A stretch of 64,000 nucleotides of DNA from assembly GCA_022828425.1 (NCBI GenBank), contig CP094685.1, positions 2,728,001 to 2,792,000 of the forward strand. The letters run 5' to 3'. The number at the start of each line of letters is the position of its first letter. The stretch's first letter is position 1. The notes under the pieces are model-generated. The model made no database searches, had not been told where the DNA came from, and worked only from the letters and a program-made list of their open reading frames with translations. Shown piece after piece: positions 55,339-64,000 of this stretch. Made by a program: the position numbers and the translations under genes. Source of the DNA: Candidatus Thiothrix sulfatifontis. GTDB lineage: Bacteria > Pseudomonadota > Gammaproteobacteria > Thiotrichales > Thiotrichaceae.

Positions 55339-56167
55339 GGCTCTGTTGACATTTCATCGAGTCCAAATTAATACAGCGACAAACGCGAGGAAGCCCAGAA
55401 AATTTTGCGCTTTCTTTTCAAACCGTGAAAAGACGCGTCGATAGTGTTTCATCTTTCCAAAAAAGCACTCGATCAAGTGACGTTCTTTGTAAGCGACCCA
55501 ATCACATTTCCGAGGCTCAAGCGCATTGGATTTTGAAGGAATCAGTGCTTCGATCCCTTGTTTTTCCAAATATTCCACGAAGGCTTTTGAATCATAACCT
55601 TTATCAGCCATGAGTCTTTTAAGGGGAATAGACGTGACCAGCGCCTCTGCTTGACCAATATCGGACGCTTGACCGGGGGTTAGAATAAATCGCAAGGGAT
55701 AACCCAACGCATCCGTTAACGCATGGATTTTACAGCTAAATCCACCTTTGGAACGTCCGAGAGCCTCAGCTTCGGCATCACTTTTTTTGCGCCCGCTGCG
55801 CAGGCATGAGCACGCACAATCGTGCTGTCGATAAAACCTTCCTGTAAATCCGCATCAAGGCTGACCGCTGCGAACATCTCATCCCAAATACCCGCTGTTA
55901 CCCAACGGTCATACCGCTTGAAAACACTGTTCCACTGACCGTATTCGGGCGGCAAACTACGCCATTGGCTGCCCGAACGGAGTATCCATAAAACACCATT
56001 AAGAAAGTGACGACAACGTCCAGAATCACCCACGTAAACACGGGGATGAACACGCAGAAATTCATGCAGCAATGACCATTGATCATCCGTCAAATAGTAG
56101 CGATTCATTGGAATACCTTGAAAAGCAGCATTTTAACCAATTCAACCCTCACAATGTCAACAGAACC
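55339..56167 (-). mobile_element. IS5-family insertion sequence, copy 2
   Basis: The 829-bp element is almost identical to 38021-38849; one difference (AATACAGCGAC against AATACGGCGAC) was seen near the left end. It has the same ends, the same TA target and the same ORF pair. Confidence 0.92.
55354..56108 (-). CDS. IS5-family transposase, two ORFs with programmed frameshift (copy 2)
   Basis: ORF A is 55716-56108 (130 codons) and ORF B is 55354-55707 (117 codons). Both are identical in translation to the copy at 38036-38790, including the D, D and E motifs and the A-run slippage site. Confidence 0.92.
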
Positions 56168-57482
56168 TAGCCATCTGAATCCCATAAATACAGTCCAGCA
56201 CCCTTGAGTAGCCAAGCCAGATACTTTTAGCCCCCGGTTCGCCATCGCATTTTCTGCCCAAAAAGCCCCCCAGTTCCGCTAGATTGCGGATCACTTGATT
56301 GAGGGTAGGTATGCCATCGGGTAGTGCTTTTTTGCCGAGCCGGAAGGATACTTTCCATTCCAGCGGGTCAAACACCAGATCAGCCGGAAGTTCTGGGCAG
56401 GTACGCCCCAACCGCATCAGAAACATAATCCGCCAAGCCACCATGATGTAGAGCGCGAGGGCTTTTTCGATGCGCTCTTTAGTGTCCAGTTGCAGTTTTT
56501 CGACGCGACAGCCGACTTTCAGGACATCAAAAAACATCTCGATTTCCCAACGCGCCCGATACCAATCGATGAGTTCACAGGCGGCATCGGCGGTCTCTAC
56601 ACAACGGTTGGTGACTAAACGCCAAATGAGGGGCGATTTTCCGGCGGGTGGGTTGATTTCTTTGGCTTGAACCAAGGTCAATAGCATCGGATGCTTACTT
56701 TTGGGACGCAGGGTGTAACGTAACACCTTGATTTCTTGTACCACTTTGCGAGGCTTTTCACCCTGCTTGCGCGGTTTGGTAAAGGTGATACGAGTCAACG
56801 CCTGTTGTTGATCAATGGCATCCCACAGTTTGAGGTCATCCCCCAAGGCGCGGTTATGTTGCGCCCGTATCAGCAGGTCAGCCGGGTAATCCAAGGCTTG
56901 CGCCCGTTTGAGTAAGTCATAAAAGTCGCTTTCACGGTCGCCCGTATAGATGAGGCGGTGTTCAGGGCAGCGTGCCGCCAGTTCGGCTACCCGTTCATAC
57001 CCTTCAATCCAGCGACGGCTTTCTTTGATGCCGGGGTTGGCAAGATCCGCCGCTTTGCTCAATCCCCGTGACCACATCCACGTATCGGTGATGCCCAACG
57101 GCAAACGTTCTGGGGTAATACACAAGGTCGGATGCAGGTACATCCCGCGTTGCTTATCGTAGGATAAACGCCCCAAACCCTCGGTTTCCTGTCCATTGAA
57201 GTCCAGTTCGGTCGTATCTTGAATACACAGGATAATTCGCGAATCTTGTTGACGAATTCGGCACTCTGTCGCTTCAAAGTGGGATGCCATCAAAGCATCA
57301 TGGCTCACCGCTTCATTCCAGAAGAAACGGTACGTCGCCAAGGTGCTTGACCAACTTTGGCAAGCTTTCGGGATGCTCGATTGGGGGGCTTTTAGCATGG
57401 CATTGAGAATATGGGCAGCGCGTGTTTCGAGACGCTTGTCTCCCAAATCAAGATCGGTGAGTTCGGTAGATGACCAGTTCAT
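56157..57482 (-). CDS. IS4-family transposase (copy 3)
   Basis: The 441-residue protein has the same DDE motifs as 50479-51813. The end reads MARFC instead of MASELGED because the IS5 insertion changed the last codons. Nucleotide differences cluster in the N-terminal third (around 57060-57420), hinting at a separate allele or gene conversion. Confidence 0.93.
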   Translation of the reverse strand: MNWSSTELTDLDLGDKRLETRAAHILNAMLKAPQSSIPKACQSWSSTLATYRFFWNEAVSHDALMASHFEATECRIRQQDSRIILCIQDTTELDFNGQETEGLGRLSYDKQRGMYLHPTLCITPERLPLGITDTWMWSRGLSKAADLANPGIKESRRWIEGYERVAELAARCPEHRLIYTGDRESDFYDLLKRAQALDYPADLLIRAQHNRALGDDLKLWDAIDQQQALTRITFTKPRKQGEKPRKVVQEIKVLRYTLRPKSKHPMLLTLVQAKEINPPAGKSPLIWRLVTNRCVETADAACELIDWYRARWEIEMFFDVLKVGCRVEKLQLDTKERIEKALALYIMVAWRIMFLMRLGRTCPELPADLVFDPLEWKVSFRLGKKALPDGIPTLNQVIRNLAELGGFLGRKCDGEPGAKSIWLGYSRVLDCIYGIQMARFC

Positions 57483-57537
57483 GGGTGAAAATTGCTTATC
57501 CTACATCAGCTTAGGGACTTGTGTATAAGGAGATGGG

Positions 57538-57627
57538 TTTAGTGAGGCGCAATTGATCGCGCTGGATAATAATCCGCACCTGACACTGCAACAACTGTTA
57601 GCAGCACCGGCCTCAACGCAACCCTGA
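57538..57627 (+). pseudogene. C-terminal tail of an unknown gene cut by the IS
   Basis: Directly after the IS end the plus strand reads FSEAQLIALDNNPHLTLQQL and then LAAPASTQP before TGA. It looks like the last 29 codons of a real protein whose body is gone. Its stop overlaps the convergent dgt stop region. The family is not identifiable. Confidence 0.45.
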
Positions 57628-58782
57628 CAAGTCAAACAATTGCCCGTATTCGCGCATGGCGTAGCGGTCGGTCATCCCCGCAATAAAATCAGCAATGGCG
57701 CGCGCACGTCCCGCGTCCCCCATCTCGGTTTTGTAACGTTTCGCAAACGCCTGATATTTGGGTGTCAGCAAACGGGTGTCTTGCAAATATGCGTCAAATA
57801 ATGCCCGTACTACTTGGCGTGCTCGCCAAGTCATGCGGTATACCGTAGGGTGAAAATACAGGTTGTCGTGCAGGAATTTTTTCAGCCCATTTTTTTGCTG
57901 CCGCATTTCATCGCCATAGCGCATCAACGCCACTGGTTGGGCGCGAACTTCTGCCAAGGTTTGCACCCCGGAGGCTTGGATGGCGGCTTGGCTGCTTTCG
58001 ATTAAATCCACCACCATGCGCCCGATCATGCGCCGCAAGGTTTCGCGGATCAGGCGTCGGCCTTGCAGTGCGGGATATTGTTGCAATACAGTCTGATATT
58101 CTTGGGCAAAGACTGGCACTTGCTGTAATTGTTCCAAGCTGATCAGGCCGGAGCGTAAGCCGTCTTCAATGTCGTGGTTGTTGTAGGCAATTTCATCTGC
58201 CAGATTGGTGAGTTGGGCTTCCAGCGTGGGCTGGGTTTTATTGAGAAAGCGTTGCCCGACATCGCCCAAAGTTTGGGCGTGTTTGAGGGCGCAGTGTTTG
58301 AGGATGCCTTCGCGGGTTTCAAAGGTGAGGTTGATGCCGGGAAAGTCGGCGTAGCTGTCTTCCAGCACATCCACCACCCGCAGCGATTGCAGGTTGTGTT
58401 CAAACCCGCCGAAATCTTTCATGCAGGCATTGAGTTCGTCTTGCCCCGCGTGTCCGAACGGGGTGTGGCCTAAATCGTGGGCGAGCGCAATCGCTTCGGT
58501 GAGGTCTTCATTCAAGCCCATGCTGCGGGCAACTGAACGCGCAATTTGCGCCACTTCCAGCGAATGGGTCAGGCGGGTGCGGTATAAATCGCCTTCGTGA
58601 TTGACGAAAACCTGGGTTTTGTATTCCAGCCGCCGGAAAGCTTTGGAATGGATAATGCGGTCGCGGTCGCGCTGGAATTCGCTACGGTATTGCGGCGGCG
58701 CTTCGGGATAACGCCGCCCTTGGGTATGTTCCGGTTGTGCTGCGTAACAAGCAGTTGTATGCATCTCGAACTCCGTCATCAC
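57613..58782 (-). CDS. dgt: Deoxyguanosinetriphosphate triphosphohydrolase-like protein
   Basis: The enzyme hydrolyses dGTP (and often other dNTPs) to the nucleoside and triphosphate. The 389-residue protein has an HD metal site: RTRLTHSLEVAQIARS (His), AIALAHDLGHTPFGHAGQ (His-Asp and His), and NLADEIAYNNHDIEDGLR (late Asp). An N-terminal SKAFRRLEYKTQVF segment is typical. The family length (~380) agrees. The start of the first Met is uncertain between 58782 and the nearby second Met. Confidence 0.93.
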   Translation of the reverse strand: MMTEFEMHTTACYAAQPEHTQGRRYPEAPPQYRSEFQRDRDRIIHSKAFRRLEYKTQVFVNHEGDLYRTRLTHSLEVAQIARSVARSMGLNEDLTEAIALAHDLGHTPFGHAGQDELNACMKDFGGFEHNLQSLRVVDVLEDSYADFPGINLTFETREGILKHCALKHAQTLGDVGQRFLNKTQPTLEAQLTNLADEIAYNNHDIEDGLRSGLISLEQLQQVPVFAQEYQTVLQQYPALQGRRLIRETLRRMIGRMVVDLIESSQAAIQASGVQTLAEVRAQPVALMRYGDEMRQQKNGLKKFLHDNLYFHPTVYRMTWRARQVVRALFDAYLQDTRLLTPKYQAFAKRYKTEMGDAGRARAIADFIAGMTDRYAMREYGQLFDLSGLR

Positions 58783-58878
58783 GATGGCTGTAATGCCGTA
58801 GTGTAGGGCGCTTAAGGTTTGCTGGGAATAGTGGGCGTTCGTGGTAATATAGCTTGATAAGCAGATTAAGTTGGAATT

Positions 58879-59874
58879 ATGGAAGAAAGTCTATCGTTTG
58901 TGGTTACGCTCGAAGGCGGTTCGCCGTCGGTGCAACTGGTGGTTCTCGAAGGGTATAGCCACCCGGATCGGATAATGGAAATTCCGTTTGGATTATTGGA
59001 TTTCCGTGCGCTGGTGCGCAGCGCTCAAGCAACGGGTGATTATTGGATCGTGAATACCACCCCCGATTTACCGGAATTTCAGGTGGAGTCCGCCATTTTC
59101 GTGCGGCATCGTGATGATAAAATCCTCTGGGATGTTGTGTATGAGCATTATGAGCCGTTCCTTGATATTGAATTGGCAGACGATGAGGACGACGAGCCGC
59201 TGGAAGATTTTGATGAAAACGTCATCACGCTGACTTTTGACCCGTTTCAATACGTGAGTGCGCTGTATCAGTTTTGCCAGCTTTACCCGCAATTCAGGCC
59301 GGTAACATTTCAGCCCAAATCGACGGATGAATATTTGCGCTTGGAACAATTTTTACCGCAATTGCATATTTTGTGGCGGCGTTACGGCGAAGAGCAAGGT
59401 TCGGTAAGTGCCGATGGCCTATTGATCAGTGAAACCGATAGCTTTGCGAAATATGCGGAAGAGCAGTGGACGGATGAAGTGCTTCGCGCTTTATTGGAAA
59501 TGCGCTTTGGTAAGATTCTGGGCAATATTGATGAATATTTGAATTCATTACCGGCGGATGTGTTGGCGAAATTGGAAGCGGACAGCGCCAGCATCGAACA
59601 AGCGTTGAATGAACGTTGGGAAAAGCTGGTTAATTCCCTAACCGAGGAAGAAGCTGAGGCGTTGGAAAATGATCAGAGCCAAAGCAAATTTCCTAACAGC
59701 TTAAAGTTACGCTTGATGCGCGAATTCCTAGCGGGAAATCCTTCGGTGTTGTTGGGTCACGCGCACGTGGCAGGTAAGCGCAGTGATACACCAGACAAAG
59801 TGATCAGTTTGGAGTCGTGGAAAAAAGACAAAGATTCCCACGCCCAGCCGCCACAATCGAATCAAGACGAATAA
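58879..59874 (+). CDS. Acidic hypothetical protein
   Basis: The 331-residue soluble protein has a strongly acidic middle (ELADDEDDEPLEDFDE, about 110-125) and helical C-terminal half. It has no signal peptide or membrane segment. It is divergent from dgt with a 96-base gap and followed by a convincing terminator at 59898. I do not recognise the family; the length, codon use and placement suggest a genuine single-gene unit of the core genome. Confidence 0.75.
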   Translation: MEESLSFVVTLEGGSPSVQLVVLEGYSHPDRIMEIPFGLLDFRALVRSAQATGDYWIVNTTPDLPEFQVESAIFVRHRDDKILWDVVYEHYEPFLDIELADDEDDEPLEDFDENVITLTFDPFQYVSALYQFCQLYPQFRPVTFQPKSTDEYLRLEQFLPQLHILWRRYGEEQGSVSADGLLISETDSFAKYAEEQWTDEVLRALLEMRFGKILGNIDEYLNSLPADVLAKLEADSASIEQALNERWEKLVNSLTEEEAEALENDQSQSKFPNSLKLRLMREFLAGNPSVLLGHAHVAGKRSDTPDKVISLESWKKDKDSHAQPPQSNQDE

Positions 59875-59897
59875 GATTCCGACTGCTGAAAGTGGGT

Positions 59898-59936
59898 AAA
59901 CCGCAACTGCTGAAGAGTGAGCAATTGCGGTTTTTT
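59898..59936 (+). terminator. Intrinsic terminator after 58879-59874
   Basis: AAACCGCAA (59898-59906) pairs with TTGCGGTTT (59925-59933), followed by TTTTTTCT. It serves the plus-strand gene and may also act for the convergent gene ending at 59940. Confidence 0.7.
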
Positions 59937-59939
59937 CTG

Positions 59940-61574
59940 TTATGGCTTGCGTGCTTTTAAGCCGAAGATTGCCAGTAAACCTAACAAGACTGCGCTTAGT
60001 GGCAGGCTACCGCCACCACCAGCGTTGGTTGATGCGGCTATCTGAGGTTCGCTCGACGTATTGTTGGTTGATGTACTGGTATTGGTGGTTGCGCCTGAAT
60101 TGGTATTGCCGCTTGGGCTGGGTGTTTCTTGGGTGCGGTATTTCAAGCGTTCAATGACGTTGCGGGTAATTTGCGCTACTTGCGGGTCACTTAAACCTGT
60201 TCCCCACGATATGGTTGGCGCTACAAAAACCGTGCCACTTGTTGTGGTGGGCTTAAATACCCCAAGGGTTCCCCAGCCTTGATTGCCGTGATTATTGGGT
60301 AGAATACCAGGGGTTAGAAAGGGTGAGTTGATTGCATATGCTGGAGTCGTCGCTAAAACTTGGAAGTTGGTGGGTGTGCCGTCTTCGCCCGTGACGACAG
60401 GTTTACCATTCACCATTTTGAACAATGCGCCATCGACTTCATAACCAACCGTTTTATGACCAAAGATACCTTGATTGCTTAACCCAGTACCCTCAAATGC
60501 CCAATGCGAGGCGTCGGTCACAGTGAAGCCTTCGTTAAGATAATGATTAATTCCGCCTTCGGTGTAGTTCGCGTAGCCACCGTGTCGGAAACTAACTCCG
60601 GTGGAAAGATTTTCGGGTCTATTAACTGGAGAGGTGAACCAGTTGGTGGTAACGCGACTATTATCACTTTTCAACGGATCATTGTTGGCATTTTTGTAAC
60701 AAATCATGTGCTTATTATCGGCACTGAAACGTACTTGCCACCACATGGTATTGCCGCTAAAAATAGCACCATTGCCGCCCGCCGCGAGGTAGTTATCCCA
60801 ATTATCTCGCATTTCTTTAGACCAGTACTCATTATGCCCGACTAGCATAACCAAGTTGTAATGGCCTAATAATGAAGGGTCACGGTGCAAATCCATCATG
60901 GAAGCAGCTTCGTAAGCAATGCCTTGCTGATCGAGCCAACTGACAAATTCACGGTGCTCTGCCCACTGGCCACGACCTGTTGGGCGTTCGGTGGAAACTT
61001 CAGGTGATGCACCATTCGTTGAGTTAAAGCCGTACATTGACTTACCGCCAATGGGTGAGTAAGCAACTTTCGTGGGTAAGCTGTCGAGAATTAAAACTTT
61101 AGAATGACTACCCGGCTGCGCTGATTTGATCGCCACGAATTCGGAGTAATCGCCTTTGCCATTATTGAGGCTAACCTCGTAAATGCCGCTAGTCCAGTTA
61201 GCGGGGATGTTCACTGAGAAAGCAGACCCCCAGTTGAGGCCGTTATAGCTATTAGGCGCGGGATTGTGATTGCCTGCCCCACTTAAGCTAACACTTTGTA
61301 AGCTGGAATTTTGGTTGCCCGCCCGCCGCATGTGTACGCTGAAATCAGACGTTGTGCTTGCGACATGCAGCTTTAGTTGCCCGCCGATTTGCACATCACC
61401 CGCTGCGATGTAACCACAAATTTCCTTGAATACGTCACCATTTCTGAAATCACAGGAAACAGCGAATGCACTCGGCGAAAACAGTGTCATACCAAGCAAT
61501 CCCACGATACCAGCCAGACCTGTTGATAATTTGCCGGTTGTGGTGTGCGGATAATTGGGTAATACAGTAGCCAT
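59940..61574 (-). CDS. Secreted N,N-dimethylformamidase-like protein with a C-terminal sorting tail
   Basis: The ATG at 61574 (GGAG 8 bases upstream) leaves a normal signal peptide ending FSPSAFA; an earlier ATG at 61601 is also possible. The mature part resembles the large subunit family of N,N-dimethylformamidase: VLILDSLPTKVAYSPIGG, WLDQQGIAYEAASMMDL, LVMLVGHNEYWSKEMRDNW. The C-terminus has a Ser/Thr/Asn-rich linker, then GGGGSLPLSAVLLGLLAIFG and the basic end LKARKP, a tripartite exosortase- or rhombosortase-type sorting signal. The exosortase H gene lies 1.1 kb upstream on the same strand, making it a candidate processor. Enzymatic activity is unproven. Confidence 0.8.
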   Translation of the reverse strand: MATVLPNYPHTTTGKLSTGLAGIVGLLGMTLFSPSAFAVSCDFRNGDVFKEICGYIAAGDVQIGGQLKLHVASTTSDFSVHMRRAGNQNSSLQSVSLSGAGNHNPAPNSYNGLNWGSAFSVNIPANWTSGIYEVSLNNGKGDYSEFVAIKSAQPGSHSKVLILDSLPTKVAYSPIGGKSMYGFNSTNGASPEVSTERPTGRGQWAEHREFVSWLDQQGIAYEAASMMDLHRDPSLLGHYNLVMLVGHNEYWSKEMRDNWDNYLAAGGNGAIFSGNTMWWQVRFSADNKHMICYKNANNDPLKSDNSRVTTNWFTSPVNRPENLSTGVSFRHGGYANYTEGGINHYLNEGFTVTDASHWAFEGTGLSNQGIFGHKTVGYEVDGALFKMVNGKPVVTGEDGTPTNFQVLATTPAYAINSPFLTPGILPNNHGNQGWGTLGVFKPTTTSGTVFVAPTISWGTGLSDPQVAQITRNVIERLKYRTQETPSPSGNTNSGATTNTSTSTNNTSSEPQIAASTNAGGGGSLPLSAVLLGLLAIFGLKARKP

Positions 61575-61788
61575 ATAATCTTCTCCAGGATCGCCTCCCA
61601 TAAGTCAATCCTTTTTCGTTGGGGTTATAAGTTCAGTTATTCTAGTCTAAATCCATAGGTTTGCATTAATTTGAACTATTGTTTTTATTTATGAGCCAAT
61701 GGATACAATAACATTAAACTACATAGCCTCATGAAGAAGCATTCATAAGCCGATAAAGTGAAATGATTTCACGATGTGAAGAATCTAA

Positions 61789-61896
61789 TTACAGTGCGAA
61801 TGGCGATAAACCGTTCACTGTGAGAATGACATTCAACAATATCATCAGTGCCATAATTGTGATGGCGACGTATAAGTTTTTAAGTGAGCGTTCCAT
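61789..61896 (-). CDS. 35-residue single-pass membrane protein candidate
   Basis: The ATG at 61894-61896 follows GGATGA by 6 bases. The product is ERSLKNLYVAITIMALMI and LLNVILTVNGLSPFAL, a positively charged start and one long hydrophobic helix. It lies between the exosortase-associated gene and the DMFase-like gene on the same strand. The rest of 61602-62043 has no other supportable ORF. Confidence 0.5.
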   Translation of the reverse strand: MERSLKNLYVAITIMALMILLNVILTVNGLSPFAL

Positions 61897-62043
61897 GGTT
61901 ATCATCCGTTTTGTTAGTGAGTGTTCATCGGTTGCGGAGTAAACGCTATTTTATAACGATCCTCAAGCGCGTGAGTGGTCGGGAACACTGGGGTATTCCC
62001 TTATAAATCCAATATTTGTGATTTTTTCCGACAAATGGCGTGG

Positions 62044-62655
62044 TTAACGGGCGAAGGCTTGTTCCCATTGTGGTGCAAGCTGAAGCAAAAAGTCCCGATT
62101 GAGTGCAACCCAAATAATTAATGGTGCAATCATCGGCAGTAGCAAGGTTCCGACTTGGTAGCCCAGCGCAATAAAATCCGCTTCAGTGGGTGAAATGCTC
62201 TGTTGTGTTTGAAATGCTGCCCCAACGTCAAAAGTCAGTGTTTTCAATACGCTGAATGTCATGCTGAAGATTTCAGTGGGTAGGATCAAAAGGATACCCC
62301 ACAATAAATTCGACCATTTGTGCGGGCTTGGGGTGGCGAGTATTAATGCCATCAACAGCGGCAAACTGTAGCTGTAAATCAGCGGGTTAAGCTGGAACCC
62401 CAAGACGTCATCACCGACGGGGGGCGAGACGATCATCCCAGTGCTATCGTGTCCAAAGTTAGAGGCTAACACCAGCATGTGCCCGTCTAAACGTAGCCAC
62501 ATGAGCGCTTCAGGCACAACGATGCTCACGAGTTTGCCGGTTATCAACGTGATAGGGGCAAGGTGGTAGGTGGCACTGGCATACCACAGGAAAAACGTGA
62601 GTGGAAAAAAAATCAGTACGCCCAACATAAAGCGGTGCAGGGGCTTGTGTGTCAT
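62044..62655 (-). CDS. Exosortase H-associated membrane protein
   Basis: The ATG at 62653-62655 overlaps the xrtH stop (ATGA), giving 203 residues; a longer frame to 62775 lies inside xrtH and is not preferred. It has about five membrane segments, starting with the helix FMLGVLIFFPLTFFLWYA, and a periplasmic-looking loop with SPPVGDDVLGFQLNPLIYSY. Its position right after exosortase H matches the membrane protein that habitually accompanies XrtH. Function is unknown, perhaps assisting sorting. Confidence 0.78.
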   Translation of the reverse strand: MTHKPLHRFMLGVLIFFPLTFFLWYASATYHLAPITLITGKLVSIVVPEALMWLRLDGHMLVLASNFGHDSTGMIVSPPVGDDVLGFQLNPLIYSYSLPLLMALILATPSPHKWSNLLWGILLILPTEIFSMTFSVLKTLTFDVGAAFQTQQSISPTEADFIALGYQVGTLLLPMIAPLIIWVALNRDFLLQLAPQWEQAFAR

Positions 62656-63164
62656 GCCACTGCCTCGGCTGATTGTGTTTGGCGCTGCTGCCCCGGCAAA
62701 TAACGAATCCACACCAAAAAGACGATAAGGGCATCCAGCATAATCAGGGCTTGCCAAATGTACAGATGCGCCCAATCAAACAGTGCCTGACTCCATTGTC
62801 CAAGGTAAAATAAACTAATGATTCGCAACAGATTCATGCCTTGAATGGCAATGAAGCCCCACAATAACCCCGTCAGTTTGTACAAGAAGGGGGCAGGGAA
62901 TGCCATAATTGCTGCCAGCAATACAATCATCGCCTCAACCCCATTGCACCCCGGCTCAATCGATACCGCAAAGCCATTCACCGTGCTGCGCACGACTTTA
63001 CCGGCGGTAGCTACATTGGGGTCGAACGCGGTCATTAACCAACCGCTCACGTCAGCTAACACGCTCGTCCACGGCAGGATAACAGCGGTTTGCACGGGTT
63101 GAAGCATTTCTACCCCAAACAAAACGCCTTGCACCAATAGAAACAACAGAAGGAAACGTACCAT
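62652..63164 (-). CDS. xrtH: Exosortase H
   Basis: Exosortases are integral-membrane transpeptidases that process proteins with C-terminal sorting tails. The 170-residue protein has the three catalytic residues in order: Cys in IEPGCNGVEAMIVLLAA (about 92), Arg in MNLLRIISLFYLG (about 130), and His in DWAHLYIWQALIML (about 150). The small size fits the XrtH subgroup. It is co-transcribed with the associated membrane protein downstream and probably with the kinase gene 67 bases upstream. The likely target in this window is 59940-61574, although classical XrtH substrates carry a different tail. Confidence 0.85.
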   Translation of the reverse strand: MVRFLLLFLLVQGVLFGVEMLQPVQTAVILPWTSVLADVSGWLMTAFDPNVATAGKVVRSTVNGFAVSIEPGCNGVEAMIVLLAAIMAFPAPFLYKLTGLLWGFIAIQGMNLLRIISLFYLGQWSQALFDWAHLYIWQALIMLDALIVFLVWIRYLPGQQRQTQSAEAVA

Positions 63165-63231
63165 AGCTCACTTTCTTGTATTTTTTATAACGCTATCATT
63201 TTAGCTGATGTTAGAGCGGATGGGTAGCGCT

Positions 63232-64000
63232 TCACGTTAAAGAACTTCCCGTGTTACGCCGTTGCGATATTTCATGCAAAAGTTGTACGGCTGTTTCGAC
63301 TGACTGTAGCCTGTTTTCAGGGAACTTCGCCAATAAGCCGTTAATTAACGGTTGGTAAGCAGACAAGTTATCCGGTAAGGATGGTATGGGGGCAAGTGCA
63401 TGTTTTTTCAATAGTTCCGCTAATGTGGTCGATTCGTAGGGCTTGCGACCCACTAGCAATTCATAAAGTATCACCCCCAAGGCGTACAAATCGGTACGTT
63501 CATCCGGTGGGTCGCCAATAATGCGCTCGGGGCTAATATAGTAGGGCGTACAGTAAATTTCATCTTCACGCAAAAAGCCACTGGCGACCAACAAACGGGT
63601 TTCTAAACCAAAATCCAGCAAGGCCAATGATTGGTCGTGGCGCACAATAATATTGGAGGTTTTAAGGTCTTGATGCAGCAGCCCGATGCCGTGAATCACG
63701 CCCAGCGCAAGCGCAATTTCTTCAAACCATTGCAACGCTTGCGCTGATGAGGGGTTGCCCGATGCCGCTAAGTGCCGCCGCAAAGTAGTGCCGGGCACAT
63801 ATTCCATAATCATGTACAAGGTGCCAGAGCTGATGCCCGCATCCAGCGGCTGCACCAGCCCAGGGTGCGCAAGCAGTGCCAAGGCTTTGCTTTCCAAAAT
63901 GAATTCGTCAATTAAATCTTGTGCCAAGTGACTGGCATCAAATTTGAAACGTTTAATCACCACCGCTGCGCCGTCGGTCTTTCGCGCCAACAGAATGATG
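63232..64000 (-). CDS. Serine/threonine protein kinase (5' end outside window)
   Basis: The frame continues past the window edge: residues IILLARKTDGAAVVIKRFKF precede and include the ATP-binding lysine (VIK). Hanks motifs follow: ESKALALLAHPGLVQPLD, LLHQDLKTSNIIVRHD (catalytic loop), LALLDFGLE, SPERIIGD, and DLYALGVILYELLVG. The C-terminus ends shortly after the kinase fold with no membrane helix. It is upstream of xrtH in the same direction. The TTG that could open a shorter frame at 63990 is not believed to be the start. Confidence 0.88.
   Translation of the reverse strand, partial: IILLARKTDGAAVVIKRFKFDASHLAQDLIDEFILESKALALLAHPGLVQPLDAGISSGTLYMIMEYVPGTTLRRHLAASGNPSSAQALQWFEEIALALGVIHGIGLLHQDLKTSNIIVRHDQSLALLDFGLETRLLVASGFLREDEIYCTPYYISPERIIGDPPDERTDLYALGVILYELLVGRKPYESTTLAELLKKHALAPIPSLPDNLSAYQPLINGLLAKFPENRLQSVETAVQLLHEISQRRNTGSSLT

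Larger units (their letters stand above)
55299..57535 (-). mobile_element. IS4-type element (copy 3) with nested IS5-type element
   Basis: The same IS4-type ends as the clean copy are present. The nested IS5 element (55339-56167) occupies the identical site as in copy 1, so copies 1 and 3 share an ancestor that already carried it. Flanks do not match (CCGATAACG on the left, GGTTTAGTG on the right) and split two different genes, indicating recombination between copies. Confidence 0.9.

Overview
The window looks like a chromosome segment of a mid-GC gammaproteobacterium. MinC next to Mfd, HflK/HflC, UvrA, a dGTPase and an exosortase H locus fit a Thiothrix-like member of the Thiotrichales, but that name is an inference from gene style, with no rRNA or marker-gene proof. 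Core genes (minC, mfd, hflKC, uvrA, dgt, xrtH) alternate with accessory blocks of different base composition, broken genes and insertion sequences. No rRNA, tRNA or CRISPR array was seen.

Layout. 1-4428: minC (cut by the window edge) diverges from mfd; mfd carries an in-frame palindromic element. 4430-13301: accessory block with a MocR-type regulator, a glutamine-amidotransferase-like protein, a MOSC protein, an AurF-like diiron N-oxygenase, a rubredoxin-reductase fusion, a YqcI/YcgG (heme N-oxygenase family) protein, an APC permease and an ornithine-type aminotransferase. Together the last genes look like a small N-oxygenation pathway. 13298-14689: a second, practically identical copy of the last 1.38 kb of mfd. 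14828-21210: two-gene unit with a 1655-residue NERD/kinase-like/SF1-helicase protein, a probable defence system. 21406-24172: toxin-antitoxin genes and remnants. 24173-29554: a 1793-residue protein with two alpha/beta-hydrolase regions, a CHAT protease and a helical repeat tail. 29726-33185: a VapBC-like pair, a broken hflK, hflC and a NYN-domain gene. 33257-37972: two tandem units, each a uvrA 3' fragment followed by an Rpn-type PD-(D/E)XK gene, one split by an ISAs1 element. 37981-41381: an IS4-type element with IS5-type and IS982-type elements nested inside. 41575-45204: broken nuclease and toxin genes, then complete uvrA. 45242-52084: a Dlt-like acylation cluster (LbH acyltransferase, AMP-ligase fused to a carrier domain, SGNH/DltD-like protein, MBOAT, a 49-residue membrane peptide, and a BKACE enzyme split by an IS4-type element). 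52134-53342: another uvrA 3' fragment. 53389-57627: VapBC pair, a truncated VWA/PP2C signalling pair, a third IS4/IS5 composite. 57613-64000: dgt, an unrecognised acidic protein, a secreted DMFase-like protein with a C-terminal sorting tail, a 35-residue membrane ORF, exosortase H with its partner, and a Ser/Thr kinase.

The recurring theme is that 3' ends of two nucleotide-excision-repair genes, mfd and uvrA, are duplicated around cargo. There is one extra mfd end and three extra uvrA ends. In each case the homology stops at or very near the stop codon and starts abruptly inside the gene. That is what one-sided homologous recombination with an illegitimate second junction (additive or merodiploid integration) would leave: the resident gene gets a donor 3' end plus donor neighbours, and the old 3' end is displaced to the far side of the cargo. 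This reading is an inference; the duplications themselves are directly visible.
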